Assembly: GCA_028622995.1 (NCBI GenBank)
Contig: JAJQJQ010000029.1
Coordinates: forward strand, 310,001-374,000
From: Panagrolaimus kolymaensis
Lineage: Eukaryota > Nematoda > Chromadorea > Rhabditida > Panagrolaimidae
Direction: 5' to 3'
Length of the DNA stretch: 64,000 nucleotides
Shown: positions 1 to 10,756 of the stretch, one piece after another
Layout: each line of letters starts with the position of its first letter
Position numbering within the stretch: the stretch's first letter is position 1
The notes under the pieces: model-generated
What the model was told of the DNA's origin: nothing
Seen by the model: only the letters and a program-made list of their open reading frames with translations
Databases searched by the model: none
Program-made: the position numbers and the translations under genes

Positions 1-3000
1 ATCCAATTAAATTGTCTCATAACTCCAATCAAAGCTTGTCCAAGATTATATGAATTTCCAATAATTGTTGAAATTGTTGGATATTTTTCTGCATCCGTTA
101 ATTGATAACTGTTTACTAATCCCCAAGTCATGATTGGTTTATTATAGAAATTTCCAAGTGATGCAACCAAAGTTGCAGCTAAAAAATGATATGATAAGTT
201 AAAACGAAGGATTGGTGGATATTGTCTATCTACATACGTGAATTACAACATGGCCCAAAAATAACATCCGCATCAAAATCTTCAAATAATATTGAACCAT
301 AACCAACAGCTTGAGCATCATCGCATTCGTCGTGGTAGACTTGAAATCTGCAGATAGAAGCCCAACTTACAGATAAATATTTAAATTTTTAATATTTGTA
401 AACTTTTTTTGTTGAATTTTTTTAAACGAAATCATTCTTTGCTTCTTTTTTGAAATTTTTGCGAAGAAAAAACGACAAAAAATAAAGAAAGCTTATTTGA
501 TTTCTTCAAAGCGCAACAAAAAATAAAGTTCATCTTCACAGTTTTTAACTTTTTTTTCTCAGCATAAAATATTATTAATTATGGCATACTTTTATTATGT
601 AAAAGTGTCCCATCATTAGTAGTTTGTTACAAAGTTGGGGAACTTGTACCAAACTGGCGCAGTGGTTAGCGCTTCTGATTTTCACTCGAAGATCAGAGGT
701 AGTTCGAATCTCATCCGATGATTTTAAAAATAATTTGATTGGTGCCTTCTATTATCATAATGCTAAACTTGGATTAGATCAAAAGAAGCTTGTTGTCGTA
801 GTTAAAGATTGTCCTGGATTTTTTACCGTTCGAGCTCTTAATCCCATGTTAGCTGAAATTGCTCGATTATTACAAGAAGGAGTTTCACCAATTGAAATAG
901 ATGCTTTAACTAAAGCTGCTGGATTTCCAGTTGGTGCGGCAACTCTCATTGATGAAGTTGGAATTGATGTTGGTGCTCATGTTTCCACATATTTAGCTAA
1001 AGCCCTTGGTCCACGAGTTGGTGGTGGATCAGTTGAAATGCTTGAAGAAATGGTTAAAGCTAAATTGTTAGGAAAAAAATCCAATGCAGGTAATTATTTT
1101 TTTACTCTCCTTCGCTAGCTTTTAAAATAATTGAATTTTTAGGTATTTATAAATACAACACCGATAAAAAATCTAAAGCAAAGAAAGAAGTTAATGAAGC
1201 CGCAACTAAAATCCTTGAAAAGTATCGCCTTCAACCCGCCACCGCTGTTTCATCCACCGAAGATCGACAAATGCGAATCCTTTCTCGATTTGTTAATGAA
1301 GCTTCCCTTTGCTTGGAAGAAGGAATTATTGCTTCACCGGTATCTTTATTTTTTATATTCCTTAACTTTTAAATACTAAATTAACTTTTTTTTTAGTCCG
1401 ATGGTGATATTGCAAGTGTGTTCGGCCTCGGATGTAAGTTTTTGACGATGTTTTGTGATTTAAATTTTACATAATTTGCTAATTTAGTTCCTCCATTTTG
1501 GGGTGGGCCCTTCCGCTTTGTTGATCTTTATGGAGCAGAAAAGCTTATTAAAAATATGGAACGTTATGCTAATGCATATTCACATGAACAATTTGCTCCA
1601 GCTGCAATTCTTAGAGAACATGCTAAAACTGGGAAAAAGTTTTATCCCAAATAATTAATTAATGAAAGCTGCGACGCATTTGATAAATATATTATTATTG
1701 TTCTAGGAAAATATGTTTGTTTTTATTATTTTTATTATTAGGAATCTTGATTTTTTGTCAAAGTTTTTATTTATAGCAACTACTCGACAGTTTATTAGGA
1801 AAACAAGAAATAATTTTATTTTTTTTACTATGTTTGTGTGTGATAGGTTTTAACAGCTGCCAGTTTGTTGGTGGCTTGTTTTTATAATATTATTTATGGA
1901 AATATTTTGAAAGTTTGTTAGCAGCAAATTTTTTTATTTTAGTTTTTTATTGATTGGATTGAATAAAAAAAATATAATGGTACTTCAATTTTTTTTCCAT
2001 CGCTATTTAGAATTTACTCTTTTTTTTCGGAGCGGATATGCGAAAAGTTAAATCAAACAACAAAAAATGGTTGATTTGATTTTTATATTTCTTTTTGAAA
2101 AGACTTAAATAAATTGCGGTCATCAATATTAATGACAAGTCTGCTTTAAGTTTCGAACAATTACACTTATTGCTCATTCGTGCCATCATTTTTTTACTAT
2201 ATTTTTTTGTGCCCATACATTGCCAATTATACTGTGCAAAGATTGGTTATGAAGTGCTTACAAAAAGGCCAGAATATTATAACCCGGAAGACAAAAAAAG
2301 CAGAAAAAGTTAGCTAGCTTACAAACTACAATAATCAAAATCAGAAGTATCATTATGCTTAATGCTTTTCGACATAATTTAAAAATATAAATAAATATAA
2401 AAATGGAGTTGACAATTTAAAAAAAAATTCAGCCTCAGAGGAATGATTTTTATCAGAAACTTGTCAATGCAAGGTAAGTTTTTATAATTAGGCATCATTG
2501 GCTGAAATTCGAACTTTGGCTACTGTAAACTTTTTTGTTTAAACCACAGAACCATCCTTACAAGAAACTGTACTTTTTTATTTCGTTGAAAAGCAAAACC
2601 TTTTTTTAATTATCAAAGAATTTCGATGACATCCAAAAACAATAACTTTTATGGGAATTATTTTTCTCATGATTACTTTTTGAATTTCAACAGTGTTTTT
2701 TTATCCGGCATCAACCTAATTAAAAATGAATTAAAAAGGTAATAGCAACAGTCAAAAAATGAAGATCGATTATATGCAATATGACTTTAAAAAAATAGTC
2801 AAATCCAAATTAATCATTTTTCTCCCACATTCAGTTAACTTTTGAAATTTCTAAAAACTACAAAAACTCCATTTTAAATAAAAAAATTTAAATATTTAAA
2901 AGATTAAAAAAAAAGATATAAAATAATTTTCTGTCTGATATTTTTCTTTTACTCAACAACATTTGTATTTCCAAGTTTGGCTTCAGAATCCATAGTTTTC

Positions 3001-4695
3001 TAATTTTCATTTTTTCAAAACTACATTTTTAAAGTATCCATAAAAACAGAATTCATTTTGCTTTATTTTTTCATTTTAATAATTTAAAATAAAAATGCTT
3101 TCAATAAATTTTGAATTTCTTTGTTTATTATTTGTATTTTTTATTGTTGAAATATTTTCACAAAGCCCCATTCCAATCAAAGTTGGAATTTTAATTCCAT
3201 TAACTGAAACTTCTTTGATTCGAGAATGTGGTTATCCAACTTCCATTGGCGCCATTCCTCTTGCAATTGATAGAATTGTGGAAGAACAATTACTTGATGG
3301 ATATAATTTTACGTAAGTATTTTTCTCTCGAGGATACTATAGCTTGAATTTATTTCCGTGAAACAACCAAAATTATAAAACCCAAAATTGTTATTTTTTT
3401 AAATAACAATAATTACCGATATAATAGTTTATATTCGACAAAGTTCAATTTTTGCTAAAAAAAAGCAATGAAAAAAATCATCCTCATACCCCCGAGAAGC
3501 CATCACGAACTTCTATTACCAACACCTGGGAATTAACCCTGGTTATGATAATAGAAGGCACCAATCAAATTATTTTTAAAATCATCGGATGAGATTCGAA
3601 CTACCTCTGATCTTCGAGTGAAAATCAGAAGCGCTAACCACTGCGCCAGTTTGGTACAAGTTCCCCAACTTTGTAACAAACTACTAATGATGGGACACTT
3701 TTACATAATAAAAGTATGCCATAATTAATAATATTTTATGCTGAGAAAAAAAAGTTAAAAACGATGAAGCTGAATTTATAGTTTTTGTTGCGCTTTGAAG
3801 AAATCAAATAAGTTTTCTTTTTATTTTTTTGTCGTTGTTTCTTCGCAAAAATTTCAAAAAAGAAGCAAAGAATGATTTCGTTTAAAAAAATTCAACAAAA
3901 AAAGTTTACAAATATTAAAAATTTAAATATTTATCTGTAAGTTGGGCTTCAAGAAAAAACGACAAAAAATAAAGAAAGCTTATTTGATTTCTTCAAAGCG
4001 CAACAAAAAATAAAGTTCATCTTCACAGTTTTTAACTTTTTTTTCTCAGCATAAAATATTATTAATTATGGCATACTTTTATTATGTAAAAGTGTCCCAT
4101 CATTAGTAGTTTGTTACAAAGTTGGGGAACTTGTACCAAACTGGCGCAGTGGTTAGCGCTTCTGATTTTCACTCGAAGATCAGAGGTAGTTCGAATCTCA
4201 TCCGATGATTTTAAAAATAATTTGATTGGTGCCTTCTATTATCATAACCAGGGTTAATTCCCAGGTGTTGGTAATAGAAGTTCGTGATGGCTTCTCGGGG
4301 GTATGAGGATGATTTTTTTCATTGCTTTTTTTTAGCAAAAATTGAACTTTGTCGAATATAAACTATTATATCGGTAATTATTGTTATTTAAAAAAATAAC
4401 AATTTTGGGTTTTATAATTTTGGTTGTTTCACGGAAATAAATTCAAGCTATAGTATCCTCGAGAGAAAAATACTTACGTAAAATTATATCCATCAAGTAA
4501 TTGTTCTTCCACAATTCTATCAATTGCAAGAGGAATGGCGCCAATGGAAGTTGGATAACCACATTCTCGAATCAAAGAAGTTTCAGTTAATGGAATTAAA
4601 ATTCCAACTTTGATTGGAATGGGGCTTTGTGAAAATATTTCAACAATAAAAAATACAAATAATAAACAAAGAAATTCAAAATTTATTGAAAGCAT
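1..4695 (-). CDS. Receptor-type guanylyl cyclase-like protein, N-terminal exons (partial, split by inverted repeat)
   Basis: Three exons read on the minus strand: 4695-4478, 347-238 and 178 to beyond base 1. Phases agree across both junctions. The protein starts with a hydrophobic signal peptide ([20 protein letters not shown]) and continues as a periplasmic-binding-protein-like ligand-binding (ANF_receptor) domain: [10 protein letters not shown], then [24 protein letters not shown], and [12 protein letters not shown]. This pattern is typical of the extracellular domain of nematode GCY receptor guanylyl cyclases, which sense ligands at the plasma membrane of sensory neurons. The cyclase and kinase-homology parts are outside the window, so another ANF-domain receptor is possible. 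Intron 1 is 4.1 kb here because an inverted copy of neighbouring DNA and repeat copies sit inside it; other introns in this window are mostly about 50 bases. A second copy of exon 1 lies at 3095-3312 on plus. Confidence 0.75.
356..760 (+). repeat. tRNA-like-bearing interspersed repeat, copy 1 (3' truncated)
   Basis: Same family as the copies near 3951-4450 and 49020-49560. An A-box-like TGGCGCAGTGG and a B-box-like AGTTCGAATCTC flank an extended anticodon-arm-like hairpin (TCTGAT...ATCAGA). The copy is cut at 760 inside the 3' body, exactly where the left palindrome arm begins. Confidence 0.85.
761..1654 (+). pseudogene. Inverted 3' fragment of HADHA (exons 6 partial to 9)
   Basis: Mirror copy of the last four HADHA exons: 761-1089, 1143-1339, 1397-1433 and 1488-1654, with stop codon at 1652-1654. 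Splice sites and sequence match the full gene at 7029-6136. The 5' two thirds of the gene are absent. The open frame continues leftward through the repeat copy, so a conceptual chimeric ORF from 624 reads repeat-derived residues straight into the HADHA frame. No promoter or start is evident, so this is a truncated duplicate or an assembly product. Confidence 0.85.
2487..2564 (-). repeat. Second tRNA-like repeat family, mirror copy
   Basis: Inverted counterpart of 5226-5303 in the left palindrome arm; see that entry. A- and B-box-like blocks are read on minus. Confidence 0.6.
3095..3312 (+). pseudogene. Inverted duplicate of guanylyl-cyclase-like exon 1
   Basis: Mirror copy of the exon at 4695-4478 (coordinates x and 7790-x), with the same 72 complete codons and the same GTAAGT donor. 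It lies in the left arm of the inverted repeat. Downstream on plus there is no exon 2: the arm runs into a repeat copy and turns back. If the arrangement is real, this is a dead exon, or a source of antisense RNA to exon 1. If the inverted repeat is an assembly artefact, the exon does not exist as a separate copy. Confidence 0.85.
3340..3950 (-). repeat. tRNA-like-bearing interspersed repeat, copy 2 (minus)
   Basis: Reverse-orientation copy at the palindrome tip. Its part up to 3762 mirrors the plus copy exactly. Bases 3763-3950 instead carry several differences from the corresponding flank at 356-545, so two versions of the same intron segment are present. It ends at 3950 in sequence equivalent to base 355. 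Confidence 0.8.
3951..4450 (+). repeat. tRNA-like-bearing interspersed repeat, copy 3
   Basis: It contains the tRNA-like segment (about 4136-4210), then a 3' body with nested hairpins: CTTCTATTA pairs with TAATAGAAG around a CCAGGGTTAATTCCCAGG core. The following AT-rich tail is shared with the 49-kb copy. It lies in intron 1 of the guanylyl-cyclase-like gene. Confidence 0.85.
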
Positions 4696-6135
4696 TTTTA
4701 TTTTAAATTATTAAAATGAAAAAATAAAGCAAAATGAATTCTGTTTTTATGGATACTTTAAAAATGTAGTTTTGAAAAAATGAAAATTAGAAAACTATGG
4801 ATTCTGAAGCCAAACTTGGAAATACAAATGTTGTTGAGTAAAAGAAAAATATCAGACAGAAAATTATTTTATATCTTTTTTTTTAATCTTTTAAATATTT
4901 AAATTTTTTTATTTAAAATGGAGTTTTTGTAGTTTTTAGAAATTTCAAAAGTTAACTGAATGTGGGAGAAAAATGATTAATTTGGATTTGACTATTTTTT
5001 TAAAGTCATATTGCATATAATCGATCTTCATTTTTTGACTGTTGCTATTACCTTTTTAATTCATTTTTAATTAGGTTGATGCCGGATAAAAAAACACTGT
5101 TGAAATTCAAAAAGTAATCATGAGAAAAATAATTCCCATAAAAGTTATTGTTTTTGGATGTCATCGAAATTCTTTGATAATTAAAAAAAGGTTTTGCTTT
5201 TCAACGAAATAAAAAAGTACAGTTTCTTGTAAGGATGGTTCTGTGGTTTAAACAAAAAAGTTTACAGTAGCCAAAGTTCGAATTTCAGCCAATGATGCCT
5301 AATTATAAAAACTTACCTTGCATTGACAAGTTTCTGATAAAAATCATTCCTCTGAGGCTGAATTTTTTTTTAAATTGTCAACTCCATTTTTATATTTATT
5401 TATATTTTTAAATTATGTCGAAAAGCATTAAGCATAATGATACTTCTGATTTTGATTATTGTAGTTTGTAAGCTAGCTAACTTTTTCTGCTTTTTTTGTC
5501 TTCCGGGTTATAATATTCTGGCCTTTTTGTAAGCACTTCATAACCAATCTTTGCACAGTATAATTGGCAATGTATGGGCACAAAAAAATATAGTAAAAAA
5601 ATGATGGCACGAATGAGCAATAAGTGTAATTGTTCGAAACTTAAAGCAGACTTGTCATTAATATTGATGACCGCAATTTATTTAAGTCTTTTCAAAAAGA
5701 AATATAAAAATCAAATCAACCATTTTTTGTTGTTTGATTTAACTTTTCGCATATCCGCTCCGAAAAAAAAGAGTAAATTCTAAATAGCGATGGAAAAAAA
5801 ATTGAAGTACCATTATATTTTTTTTATTCAATCCAATCAATAAAAAACTAAAATAAAAAAATTTGCTGCTAACAAACTTTCAAAATATTTCCATAAATAA
5901 TATTATAAAAACAAGCCACCAACAAACTGGCAGCTGTTAAAACCTATCACACACAAACATAGTAAAAAAAATAAAATTATTTCTTGTTTTCCTAATAAAC
6001 TGTCGAGTAGTTGCTATAAATAAAAACTTTGACAAAAAATCAAGATTCCTAATAATAAAAATAATAAAAACAAACATATTTTCCTAGAACAATAATAATA
6101 TATTTATCAAATGCGTCGCAGCTTTCATTAATTAA
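4696..6135. other. Intergenic: HADHA 3' side to guanylyl-cyclase start
   Basis: AT-rich spacer between the HADHA stop (6136) and the guanylyl-cyclase-like start (4695). It lies wholly inside the right palindrome arm and holds the second tRNA-like repeat. A 69-codon open frame at 5574-5783 (mirrored at 2007-2216) has no recognisable domain and I do not call it. Confidence 0.7.
5226..5303 (+). repeat. Second tRNA-like repeat family
   Basis: Reads GGATGGTTCTGTGGTTTAAA (A-box-like), then a T-rich arm, then GCCAAAGTTCGAATTTC (B-box-like). A related sequence stands at 27186-27250, with similar flanks on both sides (a preceding 'TTCAA(C/T)GAAAT' and a following 'GGCT(G/T)AATTTTTTT'). The T stem does not pair, so it is a degenerate tRNA-derived element rather than a tRNA gene. 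Confidence 0.6.
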
Positions 6136-8915
6136 TTATTTGGGATAAAACTTTTTCCCAGTTTTAGCATGTTCTCTAAGAATTGCAGCTGGAGCAAATT
6201 GTTCATGTGAATATGCATTAGCATAACGTTCCATATTTTTAATAAGCTTTTCTGCTCCATAAAGATCAACAAAGCGGAAGGGCCCACCCCAAAATGGAGG
6301 AACTAAATTAGCAAATTATGTAAAATTTAAATCACAAAACATCGTCAAAAACTTACATCCGAGGCCGAACACACTTGCAATATCACCATCGGACTAAAAA
6401 AAAAGTTAATTTAGTATTTAAAAGTTAAGGAATATAAAAAATAAAGATACCGGTGAAGCAATAATTCCTTCTTCCAAGCAAAGGGAAGCTTCATTAACAA
6501 ATCGAGAAAGGATTCGCATTTGTCGATCTTCGGTGGATGAAACAGCGGTGGCGGGTTGAAGGCGATACTTTTCAAGGATTTTAGTTGCGGCTTCATTAAC
6601 TTCTTTCTTTGCTTTAGATTTTTTATCGGTGTTGTATTTATAAATACCTAAAAATTCAATTATTTTAAAAGCTAGCGAAGGAGAGTAAAAAAATAATTAC
6701 CTGCATTGGATTTTTTTCCTAACAATTTAGCTTTAACCATTTCTTCAAGCATTTCAACTGATCCACCACCAACTCGTGGACCAAGGGCTTTAGCTAAATA
6801 TGTGGAAACATGAGCACCAACATCAATTCCAACTTCATCAATGAGAGTTGCCGCACCAACTGGAAATCCAGCAGCTTTAGTTAAAGCATCTATTTCAATT
6901 GGTGAAACTCCTTCTTGTAATAATCGAGCAATTTCAGCTAACATGGGATTAAGAGCTCGAACGGTAAAAAATCCAGGACAATCTTTAACTACGACAACAA
7001 GCTTCTTTTGATCTAATCCAAGTTTAGCAGCAATTGCGAGGGTTTCTTTTGAAGTTTGATCAGTTGTAATAATTTCAAGTAATTGCATTTTATCAACGGG
7101 TGAAAAATAATGCATACCAATAATTCGATCAGGTCGCTTTGAAGCTGAAGCAATATCCTTAATTGGTAAAGCGGAAGTATTGATGCAATAATGCAATGGT
7201 CAGGAACAACGGATTCAATTTGTTGAATGATTTTATGTTTGAGTTTTAAATCTTCAAATACTGCTTCGATTACAACATCGGCATTTCGAAGTTCATCATA
7301 TGAGGTTGTTGGATTTAAACGCGATAAATATGCATCTCGTTCAGGTTTTGAATAACGTTTACGTTTAACTGCTCCATCGAGTTGAGAAATGATTTGTTTT
7401 TGTCCTCGATCAAGGGCTTCATTGGATGTATCAATGAGAACCGTATTAATGCCCTTATCAATTGAAACATTTGCAATTCCAGCTCCCATTAATCCAGCAC
7501 CAATGACACCGATGTTTCTGCAATTTAAGAAAAAAATAATTATTTTTGGAGACAAAAAAGAGTTAAAAGAAACATACTCAGCTTTTTTTGCTGGTCCATA
7601 TTTATTCTTTTTACATTCAGTTGAACCATTAAAAAGTCCTATTAATGCAGTGGATACTGGACTTTGAGAAAGTTCACCAAAAGCTTTAGCTTCAAATTCA
7701 TAACCCGCATCATTACCTTGGGTTAAACCAGTTCGAATGCTATCCAAAATTTTCAATGGAGCTGGATAATTTCCTGCTGTTTGTTTCATAACTTTATCTT
7801 TAGCCATTCGAAGAACAACTGAATCAAGAAGAGGTCGACGGGATAGGAAATAATTAGTTGCTCGTTCCATAAAAGGTCGAACTCGATTAATTTTGAGTGA
7901 ACCTGATACAAGATTTTTGGCTGTATCAATAGCAACTTTTTCAAGATATTTATGAGTGTTAACATCGGCAGGTAAAAGGCCAGGGCCAAGAGGTTCAATA
8001 ATTTGATCCACGAGACCAATGGATTTAGCTTTCTTTGGTTTAATTGTTTTACCTATAAAAAATTTGATTATAATAATAATCTCAAATCGAATTAACAAAA
8101 GAATAACGAACCAGTTAAAATCATATCCAATGCATTTGTAAGACTAATAAGTTTAGGAAGGCGTTGAGTTCCACCACCAGCTGGTAATAAACCAAGCATA
8201 ACTTCAGGAAGAGCTAATTGAGTCTTTTTATCATTTACTGCGATTCGATATTTGCATGCCAAAGTGAATTCCAATCCACCACCCATGCACGTTCCCATAA
8301 TGGCTGCTACAACGGGTTTCTTACTTTTTTCAAGTTTTTCAAGAAGAATTTGTCCATCACGAACATATTTTTCTGCTTCCGAAGCTGATTTAAATGTATC
8401 AATAAGTTTAATATCCGCTCCAGCAATAAAGCTATTGGGTTTGCCAGACATTAGAACAACGCCCTTAATATTATCATCTTGTTGAATACGTTCAACAACT
8501 TTACGAAAATCATTTGCAACTTCTTGGGTAAATGAATTTTCCTAAAACTCATATATTCATAAATTTTATCAAAATTAAAAGGGCGGGCAAAAAATTCAAC
8601 CTTTGCATTTGGAACATCAAGCTTGATCACAGCTATTCCATCTTGGACATTCAAGGATAAAGTTTCTACAAAAAGTGTCGATGAATAAATAATAAAGTAA
8701 AGAAATTTTATTTTGTAAAAACTAACTTAGTTGATCACCAGTGGTGGTGGTGGTAGTAGTGGTAGCTGCTACTGGGGATTGCTGAGCTGTTGCAGCAGAT
8801 GATAAACGGACAGATTGAGTAACTAAAACTTTTACTATTATTAAACATGAACCTATTGTAGAAAAAGTTCCAACTCACATCCAAATCGAGAAGTTTGAAC
8901 AAGTTTGGATAGCAT
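6136..8915 (-). CDS. HADHA: Mitochondrial trifunctional enzyme subunit alpha (long-chain enoyl-CoA hydratase / 3-hydroxyacyl-CoA dehydrogenase)
   Basis: Nine exons: 8915-8879, 8822-8727, 8665-8601, 8541-8112, 8052-7578, 7517-6701, 6647-6451, 6393-6357, 6302-6136; about 773 residues, near the usual length. The N-terminus ([12 protein letters not shown]...) looks like a mitochondrial presequence. The hydratase half shows FIAGADI, a [10 protein letters not shown] oxyanion-hole block and [19 protein letters not shown]. The dehydrogenase half starts with the NAD-binding [13 protein letters not shown], followed by [32 protein letters not shown] and [12 protein letters not shown]. It catalyses steps two and three of long-chain fatty-acid beta-oxidation. 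The CDS is one base short of a multiple of three: a base is missing near 7181, inside the IIAS/NTSALP block, breaking the frame. The TTTTCAG at about 8938-8932 just upstream of the ATG is a likely trans-splice acceptor. Confidence 0.92.
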
Positions 8916-10017
8916 TGTTGTTCTTTACTCCTGAAAATCAAGGCCTTAAAAAATGAAATGAAAATCTCAAAAAAATTTAGGTTCAAGAATATGATTCAAC
9001 GCTGATAAAATTGATTATAATCAAAAAAATAAATATTCAAAAACTAATAAGTAAAGGGAGATGATGGAACGAAATACGCAGTAAAAAAGAATGTCTTTGG
9101 ATGTTCACTAAAAAAAAGAATATGCAAGGAAGGTGAACAAACAACAACGAGAGCAAAAAAACGATGATGGCGATTTGTTGGTTGGGGCGTAAAGGTTGTA
9201 GTATTGATGGACTTTGTCCTGCAAGGAAGGACGACGTTCACCTTAATCATGAAAAACAAGATAAACATAAAACAATGGACAAAGTACAAATTATCACTAA
9301 ATAAATTAACATCCTTATTTGGTTGCATCATTTTCGAAAAAATAGTAAAATTTTTTGAGCTTCAATTAAACCATAAATTTTTACCAACCCAACTTAAACC
9401 CAACCAACCAAATCATTAAACCAAAACTGACTAGTTCAATGAAGAAAAGCTTTTTTAAATATTATTGTTGTTTAGGCAATTCTTTTTATTAGAAAAGCTA
9501 GGTCACTAACTAAACTACGAGTAAACAAAAATGGAATTTAGGATCACCATCAAACTAATTGAAAGTATATTTATTATTTATTTTTTGTTATTTTTGAAAG
9601 AAAAACCCATTGAACTTGGTGATAAAGTAACATAAAGGCTTTTGAAATTATCAATTCCAAAACATCAATCAAATTCATAAAAAAATTATTCATTCATTTT
9701 TCATGAAAAAAAAACTTCCAAAATTGCGAACTTTGCTTTTGCTTTCCGAATATCTTTCATTTCCCGCATATTTTGGCATAAAGCAACACAGCGCTTGAAT
9801 TTCATAAGGTTGTTTTTCAGCCTTCTTCCACTTTTTTTCTTCCATCGACGTTTTCAACTTTCATGCTAAACGAATTTTTCAATATTTCTTTGCTGTATTT
9901 ATTCCATCTCTGCTGATCACCACCTTATCTCTTTAAATTATTGTCCACCGTTTATTGCGTGTTTTTAATGATAGATATATGTTTACTAACTTTGTTTCAT
10001 TTTTCAGGTATCAAAAG
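8916..10017. promoter_or_regulatory. Divergent intergenic region HADHA / RLP24
   Basis: About 1.1 kb between two genes transcribed away from each other, so it presumably contains both promoters. I see no recognisable core elements beyond polypyrimidine tracts. A TTTTCAG at 10001-10007, ten bases before the RLP24 ATG, is a likely trans-splice acceptor for that gene. Confidence 0.5.
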
Positions 10018-10552
10018 ATGAGATTGGAGAAGTGTTATTTTTGCTCATCAACTGTATATCCTGGACATGGTGTAACATTTGTAAGAAATGATAGTACAGT
10101 CTTCAAATTTTGCCGATCAAAATGTCATAAATTATTCAAAAAGAAGCGAAATCCAAGAAAGGTTCGATGGACAAAAGCATCTCGTCGTCTTCGTGGTAAA
10201 GAACTTGTCAATGATAAAACTCAACTTATGGAAGTGAAACGTGATGTGCCTGTTAAAGTTACTCCTGAACTTGTTCAAAAAACTGGTGAGTTTGTTTTGA
10301 TTGTTATTGTTTTATCTGACCGTTGTTTTGCTTTTAGTTGAAATTATGAAGTTGGTTCACGAAATCAAGCATAAACGTTATGGACATTTGATTGAACAAA
10401 AACAACGTGCTGGTAAACTTATTGTAAAGAAGGGAATGATCAAGAAAGCCAAAACCAAGATTCATATGCTCCGTGCTCCAGTCGTCGAATCAGAATCAGA
10501 AACCGAACAAGTCGACGCCAGAGAAAGAGAAGAACTTATGGAACTCAATTAA
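10018..10552 (+). CDS. RSL24D1: Ribosome biogenesis protein RLP24 (RSL24D1)
   Basis: Two exons, 10018-10285 and 10338-10552. The protein begins [18 protein letters not shown] and continues [20 protein letters not shown] and [17 protein letters not shown]. This is the L24-type zinc ribbon (C-x2-C...C-x3-C). The GKEL and [20 protein letters not shown] segments and the basic C-terminus fit RLP24/RSL24D1 rather than cytosolic eL24. RLP24 is a pre-60S assembly factor that holds the eL24 site in nucleolar and early cytoplasmic particles until it is exchanged. The start was chosen because it follows an acceptor directly and matches the family start. An AATAAA polyadenylation signal lies at 10617-10622. 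The acidic C-terminal tail follows SESETEQ. Confidence 0.93.
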
Positions 10553-10756
10553 AGTTTATGTCATTTTATTTCATTGTTTGTTATTGTTATTATTACAAAG
10601 TTTAACTGAATTTAGTAATAAACTCGTTTTGTTTGTGTAATATCATTTTTATTGCTTGAAATTTTTATGATACTCGTAGTTTTTGTTTACAATAACTATG
10701 AAATTTGAAAGTTTAATGGCAGTTTTATATCATTTTTTCGTTGATTTGGATGGAGG
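10553..10756. terminator. Convergent 3' region RLP24 / FAK
   Basis: A 204-base gap between two convergent genes. AATAAA on plus at 10617-10622 serves RLP24. AATAAA on minus (TTTATT at 10648-10653) probably serves the kinase gene, so the two 3' ends may overlap. Confidence 0.6.

Larger units (their letters stand above)
761..7029. repeat. 3.0-kb inverted repeat with 265-base spacer
   Basis: Left arm 761-3762 and right arm 4028-7029 are reverse complements about an axis at 3895. All segments I compared, including three ORFs and the intron-exon boundaries of the HADHA 3' half, are identical. At 760/7030 the match stops abruptly. At the inner edge it stops at 3763/4027, although 3763-3950 is still recognisable as a diverged inverted version of 356-545. 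The left outer breakpoint joins a truncated repeat copy to the interior of a HADHA exon with no obvious microhomology. A hairpin this long and this perfect can be a recent inverted duplication, a homogenised palindrome, or a chimera from whole-genome amplification or haplotype joining. Confidence 0.95.

Noticed and set aside
642..720. Functional tRNA gene
   Set aside because: A and B boxes are present, but the T stem does not pair, the anticodon arm is over-long, and many near-identical copies have the same defects; it is a repeat.
5574..5783. 69-codon open frame (and its mirror at 2007-2216)
   Set aside because: No domain, no splice or start context, and its duplicate is only due to the inverted repeat.
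7389..7667. Plus-strand frame across HADHA exons 5-6
   Set aside because: Antisense shadow of well-supported HADHA coding sequence.
4474..8915. HADHA and the receptor gene as an operon
   Set aside because: Same strand, but the 1.4-kb spacing is far larger than usual operon spacing, and the functions are unrelated.
9044..9331. 95-codon minus frame upstream of HADHA
   Set aside because: Low-complexity Phe/Ser/Thr translation in the divergent promoter region; no family match.
10018..10552. Cytosolic ribosomal protein eL24
   Set aside because: Shares the zinc ribbon, but MRLEKCYFC, the GKEL segment and the C-terminal half fit RLP24/RSL24D1.
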